A stretch of 64,000 nucleotides of DNA, taken from assembly GCF_009720825.1 (NCBI RefSeq), contig NZ_WNKY01000001.1, positions 682,001 to 746,000 on the forward strand. The letters are read 5' to 3'. Shown piece after piece: positions 25,801-33,834 of the stretch. The position numbers and the translations under genes are program-made. Below the pieces are notes generated by a model, which saw only the letters and a program-made list of their open reading frames with translations, was not told where the DNA came from and made no database searches. Each line of letters begins with the position of its first letter. The first letter of the stretch is position 1. This DNA is from Duganella radicis. Lineage in GTDB: Bacteria; Pseudomonadota; Gammaproteobacteria; Burkholderiales; Burkholderiaceae_D.

Positions 25801-25945
25801 ACTGAGCGCGCTGCCGGTGGTCTTACGCCATGCGGAGCAACTGGCGGCGATCCAGCAGGCCGTCGGCGAGATCGAATATCAGCGCGCGCTGGCGCCGCTG
25901 GGCGCCTTGTCGCGGGCGCTGCACAACGAACTGGAAGTAAGCTGA
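22871..25945 (+). CDS. hybrid sensor kinase: DISM periplasmic sensor, 7TM, HisKA, HATPase, REC, Hpt
   Basis: A 1024-aa BarA-like phosphorelay kinase. After a signal peptide (MLRHLTRYLLLIFALALTPC) comes a 7TMR-DISMED2-type periplasmic domain (to about residue 170), a fold resembling carbohydrate-binding modules. Seven hydrophobic helices follow (about 180-380). Then HisKA with H419 (AHMSHEIRTPMNAIIGMS), an HATPase with GGTGLGLSISRQLVELMGG, a receiver with D729 (LMDVQMREMDG) and a C-terminal Hpt with H885 (LTHNLKSTAAYIG). The stop and the next ATG share one base, so it is translationally coupled to a REC-GGDEF protein. The simplest reading is a relay from H419 to D729, H885 and then D56 of the cyclase. 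Confidence 0.93.
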   Translation: MLRHLTRYLLLIFALALTPCAAWAGSGPLMLDAQRDYAEAWPVVRIMSDPEGKLAPEAALAAVEHYAVPNSAYATLGVHKDVVWLRIPVSVPADSDGDWILNIDYAVLNRVDVYVTTSGKIVQHQVIGNLQPDAHGVARGRVPAALLHLAPGAEHVLLLRVQNVGAMILPISLARPVNFHGAALNEQMLQGVLTGLSLCLLLYSVAQWSTLREPLYGKFALLVFGTTLFSVEFFGLGNQYLWTNNTWMSIHAGGIFALLASCGAYLFVEEALARPGKDRIFSRLMQTGAALCVISALAYVTDIMSVETLVVVVSTLGVMPMLLGLPGAYFRARRGDAVGIYFLLGWGVSFASSAILSQVISGKVDANFWTMHALQFGNMFDMLIFTRILGLRTKAMQSAMLRAEEATRTKSEFLAHMSHEIRTPMNAIIGMSRLALMTEPNPKLQNYLGKILAAGEHLLGVINDILDFSKIEAGKLGLESVPFELQEMLNHLASLTVIKSDAARVEFKMRVDSNVPPRLVGDPLRLSQVLINLTSNAVKFTERGEIIVAVELMDKTADIVALRFSVSDTGIGMRPSQVEGLFQSFHQAGATTTRKYGGTGLGLSISRQLVELMGGDIQVMSTSGIGSRFSFIVRLGIAGQQSAAVDWPLHPQHQQPARELRRSDNAGLALRDLSALDGARILLVEDNANNREVALDFLSAARMQIDVAEHGAEALRMVEHTDYDLVLMDVQMREMDGLTATRRIRAIERCKHLPIVAMTAYAMAGDRDKSLAAGMNDHITKPIVPEHLFRTLIKWIPPSRLAARRAQSSAALQMAPPPAEYAGASAPLPSVPGVDWQQALDSVDRQRWRLDKRIRGFLQEYQPAAQTVREAIASGHHEVLYSLTHNLKSTAAYIGALHLAAQAQALEQAMRNDRIDRIAMLASELADGLDLVVGGLAQLGETAAPPRYRDSDATLLITRLEAYLRTDDARAEDVLAELSALPVVLRHAEQLAAIQQAVGEIEYQRALAPLGALSRALHNELEVS

Positions 25946-26859
25946 TGAATTTTGCGGGAACCCAAAAAGTATTGGTGGCCGATGACGACATCGTCAACCG
26001 GCAAGTGCTGGCGGAACTGCTCAAGCCCGAACACACCGTGCTGCTGGCAAAAAATGGCGAACAGGCGTTGGAGCGCGCCGCGCGCCACCTGCCGGACCTG
26101 ATCCTGCTGGACGTGGTGATGCCGGACATGGACGGCTACGAAGTGCTGCGCCGCCTGCGCGCGGACGCGCAAACCGCGCACATCACGGTGATTTTCATTT
26201 CCGGCCTGGGACGGCCGGAGGACGAGGCCAATGGCCTGAAGATGGGCGCGGCCGATTACATTTCCAAGCCGTTCAACGAAACCGTGGTGATGGCGCGCGT
26301 GGCCATGCACTTGCAGATGGTACGCCAGCGCCGCATGCTGGAGCACCTGGCCCACGTCGATGGCCTGACCGAGCTGGCCAACCGCCGCCGCTTCGATGAG
26401 GTGTACGAGGCAGAATGGCAGCGCAGCCGCCGCAGCGGCCGGCCGCTGTCGCTGGCGCTGCTGGATATCGACGCCTTCAAGCAGTACAACGATTTCTACG
26501 GTCACCCGGCTGGCGACCGCGCGCTGCGGGCGGTGGCGCGCACGGCGGCATCCGGCCTGCGCCGCCCGGCCGACCTGGCGGCCCGCTATGGCGGCGAGGA
26601 GATGGTGCTGCTGTTGCCAGACACCGAAGCGGCACAGGCGCAGCAGGTGGTCGGCGCCATCTGCGCGGCGATCGCGGAGTTGCAGATTCCGCACGAAGCA
26701 TCCGGCGTAGCGCCGGTGCTGACAGTTAGCGCCGGTGGCGCCACCCTCAACAGCGCGGCCGCCGAAACCGCCGCCGAACTGTTCACCGCCGCCGACACCC
26801 TGCTCTATCAAGCCAAGAAATCAGGCCGCAACCGCGTGCAGTGGCGCCCGGTGGCGTAA
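25945..26859 (+). CDS. response regulator with diguanylate cyclase (REC-GGDEF)
   Basis: A 304-aa PleD-like output protein that should make c-di-GMP when phosphorylated. The receiver (residues 9-120) has the acidic pair ADDD, the phospho-acceptor D56 (LLDVVMPDMDG) and the lysine in FISK. The GGDEF domain (about 140-300) has the active-site motif as GGEEM at 216-220, with M replacing F, and an inhibitory RxxD site (RPAD, 207-210) exactly five residues before it, so product feedback is likely. It starts on the last base of the hybrid kinase stop codon (TGATG), indicating stoichiometric expression. A membrane AraC gene follows after 56 bases. Confidence 0.93.
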   Translation: MNFAGTQKVLVADDDIVNRQVLAELLKPEHTVLLAKNGEQALERAARHLPDLILLDVVMPDMDGYEVLRRLRADAQTAHITVIFISGLGRPEDEANGLKMGAADYISKPFNETVVMARVAMHLQMVRQRRMLEHLAHVDGLTELANRRRFDEVYEAEWQRSRRSGRPLSLALLDIDAFKQYNDFYGHPAGDRALRAVARTAASGLRRPADLAARYGGEEMVLLLPDTEAAQAQQVVGAICAAIAELQIPHEASGVAPVLTVSAGGATLNSAAAETAAELFTAADTLLYQAKKSGRNRVQWRPVA

Positions 26860-26915
26860 GCGATGCTGTTATGATCCGGTCAGGCGTTTGAGGAAAACAA
26901 TTACCGATCCGGACT

Positions 26916-28079
26916 ATGCAAAAGTTTTACAAACGGGCCCTGGTGGCCCTGCTGCTGTTATTGCTTGTGGACGCGCTGGTTACAGCTGTCTGCATTGATC
27001 AAAGCTACCTTCGTACCTCCCTGCTGCCGGCAAACGCTGCGCCCTTCCCCTGGCGCCTGCCGCTGGCGTCGGAGGGCCGCAATCGCCAGGCCCGGGTGGA
27101 TCTCGGGAACGACAGACTGCGTTTCGACTTCAGACTCGCGAGCCTGGGAGCTGGCGAAGGTGAATACGCCTCAGCCGACCTGCACTTCATCGACCGCAAC
27201 GGCGCGCCCGCGCTGATCGACCTGTCCCGCTACAGCGCGGTGGAACTGGTGGCAAAATGCAGCCCCGCCAATGCGCTGACGATGGTCATCCCCACCTTCG
27301 ACGAGCAATTCTCGCGGCGTGGCGAGCTGCTGACCTACCCGTCCCCGCAGACCTTTTTCGCCTGTAATGAGCAAGGTGTGCGCAACAAGCTGAACCTGGC
27401 ACACATGAACATTCCGCAATGGTGGTTCGATATGCTGAAACAGGATATCTCCCACCAGATGTACAAGCTGGAGCGTGTGGCCAAGATCGGCTTTGGCACC
27501 AGCTCCCAGAGTCCGCGCAACGTTGATTCCTATGTGGAAATCTCGGAGCTCTCACTGAATGGCCGGGATTATCGCTATATCGCCGGGCTGGTGGTGTTCC
27601 TGGTGGTCGGCGGCGTGGCTTTTGGCGTCTGGTTTTTCTTTGCCCATGCGCGCGCATTGCTGGCCAGCCTGAATACCCAGCTCAAGCAGGATTTGCCGCT
27701 GATGGCCTATCGGCAGCTGACCCTTGAGCCTTACCGCGACAAGGAAAAGGCCGCCGTCTTGCGCTTCATCGCCAGCAACTATGCCAACGCCGAGCTGGAT
27801 CTTGAAACCGTGGTCGCGGAAACCGCCGTCAACCGTAAAAAAGTCAACGAAGTGCTGAAGGCGGAGCTGGGCATGACCTTCAGCGCCTACCTCAACAAGT
27901 TACGCCTGACCGAGGCGGCCCGCCTGCTGGCCGACAGCAACACTGCCACCGTGGCCGAGATCGCGTATTCGGTCGGCTACGCCAACGTCTCCTACTTCAA
28001 CAAGCTGTTCAAGGATGAATACGGCTGCACGCCCAAGGCCTTCCGTAGTCTGGCGCTGCAATCCGCCGAGGCCGGCTAG
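26916..28079 (+). CDS. membrane-anchored AraC-family regulator
   Basis: A 387-aa one-component sensor. It has an N-terminal transmembrane helix (KRALVALLLLLLVDALVTAV), a presumed periplasmic domain of about 185 residues, a second helix at about 219-241 (VVFLVVGGVAFGVWFFF) and a cytoplasmic AraC helix-turn-helix pair at about 275-380 (LDLETVVAETAVNRKKVNEV, AEIAYSVGYANVSYFNKLF). The topology means the ligand is sensed outside the cytoplasm and the DNA is bound from the membrane, unlike classical soluble AraC proteins. The periplasmic domain is not recognised. It lies 56 bases after the cyclase and 123 before the exported beta-galactosidase, its likely target. Confidence 0.88.
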   Translation: MQKFYKRALVALLLLLLVDALVTAVCIDQSYLRTSLLPANAAPFPWRLPLASEGRNRQARVDLGNDRLRFDFRLASLGAGEGEYASADLHFIDRNGAPALIDLSRYSAVELVAKCSPANALTMVIPTFDEQFSRRGELLTYPSPQTFFACNEQGVRNKLNLAHMNIPQWWFDMLKQDISHQMYKLERVAKIGFGTSSQSPRNVDSYVEISELSLNGRDYRYIAGLVVFLVVGGVAFGVWFFFAHARALLASLNTQLKQDLPLMAYRQLTLEPYRDKEKAAVLRFIASNYANAELDLETVVAETAVNRKKVNEVLKAELGMTFSAYLNKLRLTEAARLLADSNTATVAEIAYSVGYANVSYFNKLFKDEYGCTPKAFRSLALQSAEAG

Positions 28080-28097
28080 CATTTCCGGGCAAAATCA

Positions 28098-28129
28098 TGG
28101 CAATTTCGGGATTTTGATAGGAATTGCCA
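28098..28129. promoter_or_regulatory. inverted repeat between AraC regulator and GH42 gene
   Basis: TGGCAATT (28098-28105), 16 nt, AATTGCCA (28122-28129) is a perfect 8-bp inverted repeat about 75 bases upstream of the beta-galactosidase ATG. It could be a regulator binding site or a hairpin ending the araC-like transcript. A strong AAAGGAG lies at 28190-28196 before the GH42 start. Confidence 0.4.
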
Positions 28130-28202
28130 CGCTGGCGCTACGTCTCAGGCAGGGCCGGAACATAAGCTGACACCTTTAAAATACATATAAAGGAGTCAAT
28201 AC

Positions 28203-30224
28203 ATGAAGATCCCAGCCGCCATGGTTTGCGCCCTGGCCTTGCTGACGGGCGGCGGTGCCCTTGGGTCCGCCACCGATGCCGCGCCGATCCAACAAAGCTG
28301 GCCCGGTCCCGGCCAGCTGTACGTCGGCACCTGCTACCAGCCGGTCGACCGCACGCCGGAACAGATCCGCACCGATATCGCCCTGATGAAGCAGGCCGGT
28401 TTCAACGTGGTGCGGATGGGCGACCTGTCCTGGGATTATTTTGAGCCGGAGGACGGCAAATTCGCGTTTGCGGCGTTTGACCGCATCCTCGACCAGATGC
28501 GCGAGAATGGCATCAAGGTGATCCTGGATATTCCGGGCACGCCGGCGCCGCTCTGGCTGCATCGTAAATATCCGGGAGTCAATCTGGTGAACGCCCAGGG
28601 GGCCGTGGTGCAGCCGGCCGAGCGCTATATGCTGGACATCAGCGATCCCGACTACCGGCGCCTGGCGGTGCGCCTGGCCGAGCACCTGCTCAAGCGCTAC
28701 GCCAGACACCCGGCGGTGTTCGCCATCGGTTTCGACAATGAAATCGGCAACACCTTCATGTCCTACTCGCGGGCCGACCGTGGCCGCTTCATCGCCTGGC
28801 TCAAGCGGAAGTACGGCACGCTCGACGCCCTCAACCGCGCCTGGGCCACCCAGCGCTGGTCGCGCCGCGTAGGCAATTGGGAGGAGGTCGAGCTGCCCTA
28901 TGCCGACGGTCCCGGCCCGGCCGAACGCAATCTCGACCTGCGCCGCTTCTGGTCCGACAACACCATCGCCGTGCTGAAGGACCTGGAACAGGTGCGCGCC
29001 CGCTATGCGCCCGACAAGCCGGCCATCTCCAACCTGTGGGATAGCGCGCAGCGCAAGGGTTTCGACTACCTGTCCAGTTATCGCCAGTACGCCCACTACG
29101 GCGCCATGGGCTTTTATCCGGGCGACGCCGTGGGCGCCAGCTTCGAAGCCCTGATGATGAAGGGCGGCATGGAGACGCCGATCTGGTTCAATGAATTTAC
29201 CGCAGGCGGGGCCGGCTATTACGGCACCAAGGGGCGCTCGCGCATGTGGGCCCACCTGGGCCTGCTGCTGGGATCGCAGGCCGTGATGGCGTGGACCTTC
29301 AATTCCCATCTGGGCGGCGAGGAGCAGATGCTGATGGGTTTGCTGGACCATGACGACCGCCCATCCTGGCGGCTCGACGAGTTCGGCACCATCGCCAAAG
29401 AATTCCAGCGCCTGCAAGGCATGGGCTTCCCGCGCTACACGGCGCCAAAGATCGCCTTCGCCTATTCGTTCGACAGCCGCAACGCATCCACGCCGCCCGG
29501 TCCATCCAACACCATGCGCAACTACTTCTCCGTGCCGTATATGGATCAGTTGCACAACGCCTTCGCGCCGGTACTCAACGACAATATCGATACCGCCGTC
29601 ATCAATATCGGCCACGAAGACCTGCGGCGCTACAAGCTGGTGGTGGTTCCCGCCGGCCTGATGATGGACCAGCGCAGCTCGGCCGCGCTGCGGCGCTATG
29701 TCGAGGACGGCGGCACCGTGGTGATGACGGCATTTTCGGCCAAGATCGATGAGCATGGCCAGTGGTTCAACACCGCCCTGCCCGGCAGCCTGAGCGACGT
29801 CTTCGGCCTGCGTACCAGCGCCTTCTATAACGCCGCCACCCCGCTGGAGGTGGAGTTCAACGGCCAGAAACTGGTCACCGCCACCACCTTCTACGAAGTG
29901 CTGGAGCCGGCCAGCGCCAGCGTGCTGGCGCGCCTGACTAATGCCGACGGCGCGCCGCCGGCCATCACGCTCAACCACTATGGACGCGGCCAGGCCATCT
30001 ACGTGGCGACCGCGCCGCAGCGGCCGGTCATGCAAGCGCTCTACCGCAGCCTGTACCAGCAACTCGGGATCGCGCCGGGACCGGTCACGCCGGAAGGGGT
30101 GTATGCGCGCGAGGTGCAGGGCCGCACACTGTACGTCAATACCACCACCAAGCCGCAACAGGTCACGCAGGCCGGCAAGACGGTGTCGCTCGAACCTTAC
30201 GGTGTGGAGTTGCTACAGCCTTGA
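28203..30224 (+). CDS. exported GH42 beta-galactosidase
   Basis: A 673-aa glycosidase that should release terminal beta-galactose. A signal peptide (MKIPAAMVCALALLTGGGAL) is unusual, as many GH42 enzymes are cytoplasmic. The TIM barrel begins at GTCYQPVDRTPEQIRTDIAL. The acid/base is E180 in GFDNEIGN and the nucleophile E331 in WFNEFTAGG, both intact. The trimerisation-like domain (NTMRNYFSVPYMDQLHNAF) and the C-terminal beta domain follow, so the protein is full length. The start has AAAGGAG seven bases upstream. It is the last of a rightward run with the TonB receptor, phosphorelay and membrane AraC gene. Its last 12 bases overlap the end of the convergent hybrid kinase. Confidence 0.92.
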   Translation: MKIPAAMVCALALLTGGGALGSATDAAPIQQSWPGPGQLYVGTCYQPVDRTPEQIRTDIALMKQAGFNVVRMGDLSWDYFEPEDGKFAFAAFDRILDQMRENGIKVILDIPGTPAPLWLHRKYPGVNLVNAQGAVVQPAERYMLDISDPDYRRLAVRLAEHLLKRYARHPAVFAIGFDNEIGNTFMSYSRADRGRFIAWLKRKYGTLDALNRAWATQRWSRRVGNWEEVELPYADGPGPAERNLDLRRFWSDNTIAVLKDLEQVRARYAPDKPAISNLWDSAQRKGFDYLSSYRQYAHYGAMGFYPGDAVGASFEALMMKGGMETPIWFNEFTAGGAGYYGTKGRSRMWAHLGLLLGSQAVMAWTFNSHLGGEEQMLMGLLDHDDRPSWRLDEFGTIAKEFQRLQGMGFPRYTAPKIAFAYSFDSRNASTPPGPSNTMRNYFSVPYMDQLHNAFAPVLNDNIDTAVINIGHEDLRRYKLVVVPAGLMMDQRSSAALRRYVEDGGTVVMTAFSAKIDEHGQWFNTALPGSLSDVFGLRTSAFYNAATPLEVEFNGQKLVTATTFYEVLEPASASVLARLTNADGAPPAITLNHYGRGQAIYVATAPQRPVMQALYRSLYQQLGIAPGPVTPEGVYAREVQGRTLYVNTTTKPQQVTQAGKTVSLEPYGVELLQP

Positions 30225-32642
30225 CAAGTAGCGCGCCAGCGTGGCGAACATCTGCTCCACGTCGATCGGCTTGGCGATGAAGTCGTCCATGCCGGCGTTG
30301 GTGCACTGTTCGCGCTCGGACTCCATCACGCCGGCCGTCATGGCGATCACCGGCAGGGTCAGATGCAGCTCCTCGCGGATCTTGCGGGTCGCGGTGAAGC
30401 CGTCCATCACCGGCATTTGCACGTCCATCAGCACCAGCTCGAAGGCGCCGGCGCGCAATTCGTCCAGCGCCAGCTGGCCATTGTCCGCCACTGTGACCAC
30501 GGCGCCCGCCTGTTCCAGTATGCCGCGTGCGACGTTCTGGTTGATTGGATTGTCCTCCACCAGCAGGATGCGCGCGCCATCCAGCGACGGCAACGGTGGC
30601 GCCTCGGCATCGCCACCATCCGGCGCTGCCGGCGCCAATGCGGTTTGCACGGCGTCGAACAGGCTGGATGCGGTAACCGGCTTGGTGAGGAAGGCGGCCG
30701 CGCTGGATTCCGCCATTTCCTGCATCAGCTTCCCGCGCGCATAGGCGTTGACCAGGCAAATCACCGGTACCGGCCCCATTTCGCGGATGGCGCGCATGGT
30801 GGCCATGCCGTCCATGTCCGGCATCAGGCTGTCGACCAGTACCACGTCATAGTGTGTTTCGGAGCGCAGCCGCGCCAGCGCTTCCTCGCCTGACGCCACG
30901 CGGTCGCTGCTCCAGCCCCACGATACGATGGTCTTGCTGATGAAGGTGCGACTGGTGCGGTTGTCGTCCACCACCAGCACATGCAGTTTGTTGAGGGTGC
31001 GCACCGGCTCGGCCTCGGTGGACTCAGTGAACCCCAGCGTGAAGCGGAATTCGCTGCCCTTGCCCGGCTCACTGTCCACCTGAATGGTCCCGCCCAGCAG
31101 CTCGATCAGGTTCTTGGTGATGGTCAGCCCCAGTCCGGTGCCGCCAAAACGCCGCGTGAACGACAGGTCACCCTGCGTGAAGGGCGAGAACAGGCGCGCC
31201 AGCTGTTCCTGGTTCATGCCGATGCCGGTGTCGCGCACGCAGAAGCGCAGCGTCAGCGGCGACCGCGTCATCCTTTGCACCAGCACCGAGACTTCGCCCT
31301 TCTCCGTGAACTTGATGGCGTTGCCGGCCAGGTTGACCAGCACCTGCTGCAAACGCAGCGCATCGCCGACCAGCACGCGCGGCACGTCCGGCTCCACCGC
31401 CATGCACAGTTCCAGCTCTTTTTCGCCGGCGCTCATGCTCATGATGGTGGCCACCGCGTGCATCACCTCATCGAGCTTGAAGCGCACCGGATGCGGCTCC
31501 ACCTTCCCGGCCTGCATCTTGGAGAAGTCCAGTATGTCATTCAGGATGCCGAGCAGCGACTGGCCCGAAGCCCGTATCATCTCCAGATAGCGGCTCTGTT
31601 CCCGCGACAGCTGGGTGGTGCCCAGCAGGTGCGCCATCCCCAGCACCGCGTTCATCGGCGTGCGCAACTCGTGGCTCATATTGGCGACAAAAGCATCCTT
31701 GGCCAGATTGGCCTGCTCCAGCGAGCGGCTGATATTGCGGGCATACATCCAGGCGGCGAAAAAGCCGGCCAGCAGCAGTAGCAGCACGCCCAGGCCTATC
31801 CACTTGACGGAGGCCAGCATTTCGGACCACACCACGCTGCGCGGCACCCCAATCACCACCGCCCAGCCGCTCATCGGCGAACGGCTGTACATGGAATACA
31901 CCGGCAAGCCTTCCAGCGTCGTCGCCTCCACGGCGGCTTCCATACTGGCGGGCATCTGCGCCAGCAGCGACGGCGCGCCCTTCTTGCCCACCGAGTTTTC
32001 CGGATCGAGCGAACGCGCCACGATCACTCCCTGCGAATCGAAGACGGCGATCACGCGGTCTGGCGGCAGGCGCTGCTCCTTCAGTACTTGCCCCAGCCGC
32101 TCGGGCACGAAGGCGGTCGAGATGCAGTAGATGGCTTTACCGTCGCGCAGCACCGGCACATGGATGGCCACCAGCGGCCGTTTCAGGGCGCCGCCGATGA
32201 ACACGTCGGAAATCACCACCTTGCCGGTATCGAACACCTTGCGGATGCGCGCCGCGCTGGCCGGATCGGGCAGCGGCGTGCCGTAGGGGTACACGGTATT
32301 CAGCAGTTGCACCGAATCGCGGTCGCTGAGAACGAAATTAAAACCGGGGAATTCAGGACGCAAGGCCTGCCTGGCCTCTTCATGGAAGGCAGCCAGGTCG
32401 CCCCTGTCCAGATTGGGAGAATGGGACAAGGCCAACGCCAGCGTGATGCCGGTGTTGAGATCCCGGTCGACAGCCTGTATCAGCGCGCGCGCCGTGATCA
32501 GCGTATCGCGTTTGATCTGATCGCGCTCACGGTCGATGAAGTGCGCGGTGAGCAGCGCAAAGCCCACGATGGCCGGCAAAGCGCAAGCCCATACCAGACT
32601 ATAAATTTGCACCTTAATCGAGGGCAGCCTGCCTCGCGCCAT
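30213..32642 (-). CDS. hybrid sensor kinase with periplasmic CACHE-like domain and two receivers
   Basis: An 809-aa inner-membrane kinase. Helix 1 (VWACALPAIVGFALLTAHF) and helix 2 (WIGLGVLLLLLAGFFAAWMY) bracket a dCACHE-like periplasmic sensor of about 240 residues, which usually binds small organic acids or amino acids. HisKA carries H324 (NMSHELRTPMNAVLGMAHLL). An HATPase with GGTGLGLTITKNLIELLGG follows, then two receivers (LVDSLMPDMDG and LMDVQMPVMDG). No Hpt is attached, so a separate phosphotransfer protein is needed. The start at 32642 is preferred because GGAAGGA precedes it; longer in-frame starts would run into the glycerate kinase gene. It follows that gene by 37 bases and ends convergent with GH42. 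Confidence 0.92.
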   Translation of the reverse strand: MARGRLPSIKVQIYSLVWACALPAIVGFALLTAHFIDRERDQIKRDTLITARALIQAVDRDLNTGITLALALSHSPNLDRGDLAAFHEEARQALRPEFPGFNFVLSDRDSVQLLNTVYPYGTPLPDPASAARIRKVFDTGKVVISDVFIGGALKRPLVAIHVPVLRDGKAIYCISTAFVPERLGQVLKEQRLPPDRVIAVFDSQGVIVARSLDPENSVGKKGAPSLLAQMPASMEAAVEATTLEGLPVYSMYSRSPMSGWAVVIGVPRSVVWSEMLASVKWIGLGVLLLLLAGFFAAWMYARNISRSLEQANLAKDAFVANMSHELRTPMNAVLGMAHLLGTTQLSREQSRYLEMIRASGQSLLGILNDILDFSKMQAGKVEPHPVRFKLDEVMHAVATIMSMSAGEKELELCMAVEPDVPRVLVGDALRLQQVLVNLAGNAIKFTEKGEVSVLVQRMTRSPLTLRFCVRDTGIGMNQEQLARLFSPFTQGDLSFTRRFGGTGLGLTITKNLIELLGGTIQVDSEPGKGSEFRFTLGFTESTEAEPVRTLNKLHVLVVDDNRTSRTFISKTIVSWGWSSDRVASGEEALARLRSETHYDVVLVDSLMPDMDGMATMRAIREMGPVPVICLVNAYARGKLMQEMAESSAAAFLTKPVTASSLFDAVQTALAPAAPDGGDAEAPPLPSLDGARILLVEDNPINQNVARGILEQAGAVVTVADNGQLALDELRAGAFELVLMDVQMPVMDGFTATRKIREELHLTLPVIAMTAGVMESEREQCTNAGMDDFIAKPIDVEQMFATLARYLSRL

Positions 32643-32679
32643 GAGAGTCCTTCCCACACTTACATGGGAGACAACTCTA

Positions 32680-33825
32680 TCACATGCGCAGTCCGGTTCC
32701 CAATCGTAGCGTGGCGGCGATGTTACGGGCGGCGGCGCGTACATTGCCGGCGGCGGCAGCCAGCGCCTGCTCCACCGTGCATGGACGGCTGACCGAGCCG
32801 AACACCGCGGCGATGCCATGCCCGTGCACCGCCTCGGCGCCCGTGCCCAGCGAACCGCCGATGGCGATCACCGGCTTGCCGTGGCGCTGTGCCACGCGCG
32901 CCACGCCGACCGGCGTCTTGCCATGGATGGTCTGGCCGTCGATACGGCCTTCGCCGGTGATGACCAGGTCCGCATCGGCGATGGCCGCATCCAGGCCGAC
33001 GGCGGCGGTGACAATTTCGCTGCCCGGCCGCAGGCGGCCGCCGAGGAAGACCATCATGGCGGCGCCGATGCCGCCGCCGGCGCCGGCGCCCGGCACGTCA
33101 GCCACATCCTGCCCGACGTCGCGCGCGATGACGGCGGCGTAGTGGCGCAGATTGTCGTCCAGTTGCGCCACCATGTCCGGCGTCGCGCCTTTCTGCGGGC
33201 CGAAGATGGCCGAGGCGCCTTGCGGGCCGACCAGCGGGTTGCTGACATCGCAGGCGACGTCGAACGCGCAGTCTCCGATGCGCGCATCAAGGCCGGACAG
33301 GTCGATGCGGTCCAATCGGTTCAGCGCACCGCCGCCCGCAGGCAGCTCGGCGCCGTTCGCGTCCAGCAGCCGGCCGCCCAGCGCTTGCAGCATGCCGGCG
33401 CCGCCATCATTGGTGGCGCTGCCGCCCACGCCCAGCACGAAGCGGCGCGCACCGGCGTCGAGCGCATTGCGTATCAGCTGGCCGGTGCCGTAGCTGGTGG
33501 TGCGCAGGGGATTGCGCTGCGATGGCGCCACCAGTTCCAGCCCGCTGGCGGCGGCCATTTCAATCACCGCCGTCTGGCCGTCGCCCATCAAGCCGTAAAA
33601 CGCCGATACCGGTTCGCCCAGCGGGCCGGTGACCTGCAAGGCCAGCAGCTGGCCGCCGCTGGCGTCGATCATGGCTTGCACCGTGCCTTCGCCGCCGTCC
33701 GCCACCGGCAGTTTGCGGTATTCGGCGTCGGGGAAAATCTCGCGGAAGCCGGCTTCGATCTCGTTGGCGACGGCCATCGCCGTCAGGCTCTCTTTGAACG
33801 AATCGGGCGCTATGACTATTTTCAT
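32680..33825 (-). CDS. garK: glycerate kinase (GarK/GlxK type)
   Basis: A 381-aa cytoplasmic kinase forming 2-phosphoglycerate (or 3-phosphoglycerate) from D-glycerate and ATP. Family signatures: MKIVIAPDSFKESLTA at the N-terminus, LPVADGGEGTVQAM, LGVGGSATNDGGAGMLQALG and ITGEGRIDGQTIHGKTPVGV. Length is normal for glycerate kinase type II. It lies 9 bases after the MFS transporter gene in the same operon and opposite a CdaR-type activator, the usual setting for glucarate, galactarate or glycerate use. The dehydratase, aldolase and reductase of the full diacid route are absent here, so the substrate may be imported glycerate itself. Confidence 0.95.
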   Translation of the reverse strand: MKIVIAPDSFKESLTAMAVANEIEAGFREIFPDAEYRKLPVADGGEGTVQAMIDASGGQLLALQVTGPLGEPVSAFYGLMGDGQTAVIEMAAASGLELVAPSQRNPLRTTSYGTGQLIRNALDAGARRFVLGVGGSATNDGGAGMLQALGGRLLDANGAELPAGGGALNRLDRIDLSGLDARIGDCAFDVACDVSNPLVGPQGASAIFGPQKGATPDMVAQLDDNLRHYAAVIARDVGQDVADVPGAGAGGGIGAAMMVFLGGRLRPGSEIVTAAVGLDAAIADADLVITGEGRIDGQTIHGKTPVGVARVAQRHGKPVIAIGGSLGTGAEAVHGHGIAAVFGSVSRPCTVEQALAAAAGNVRAAARNIAATLRLGTGLRM

Positions 33826-33834
33826 CGGATGCTC

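Noticed and set aside
28176..30158. 660-codon antisense frame across GH42
   Set aside because: No recognisable motif; the sense strand encodes a complete GH42 enzyme with both catalytic glutamates.
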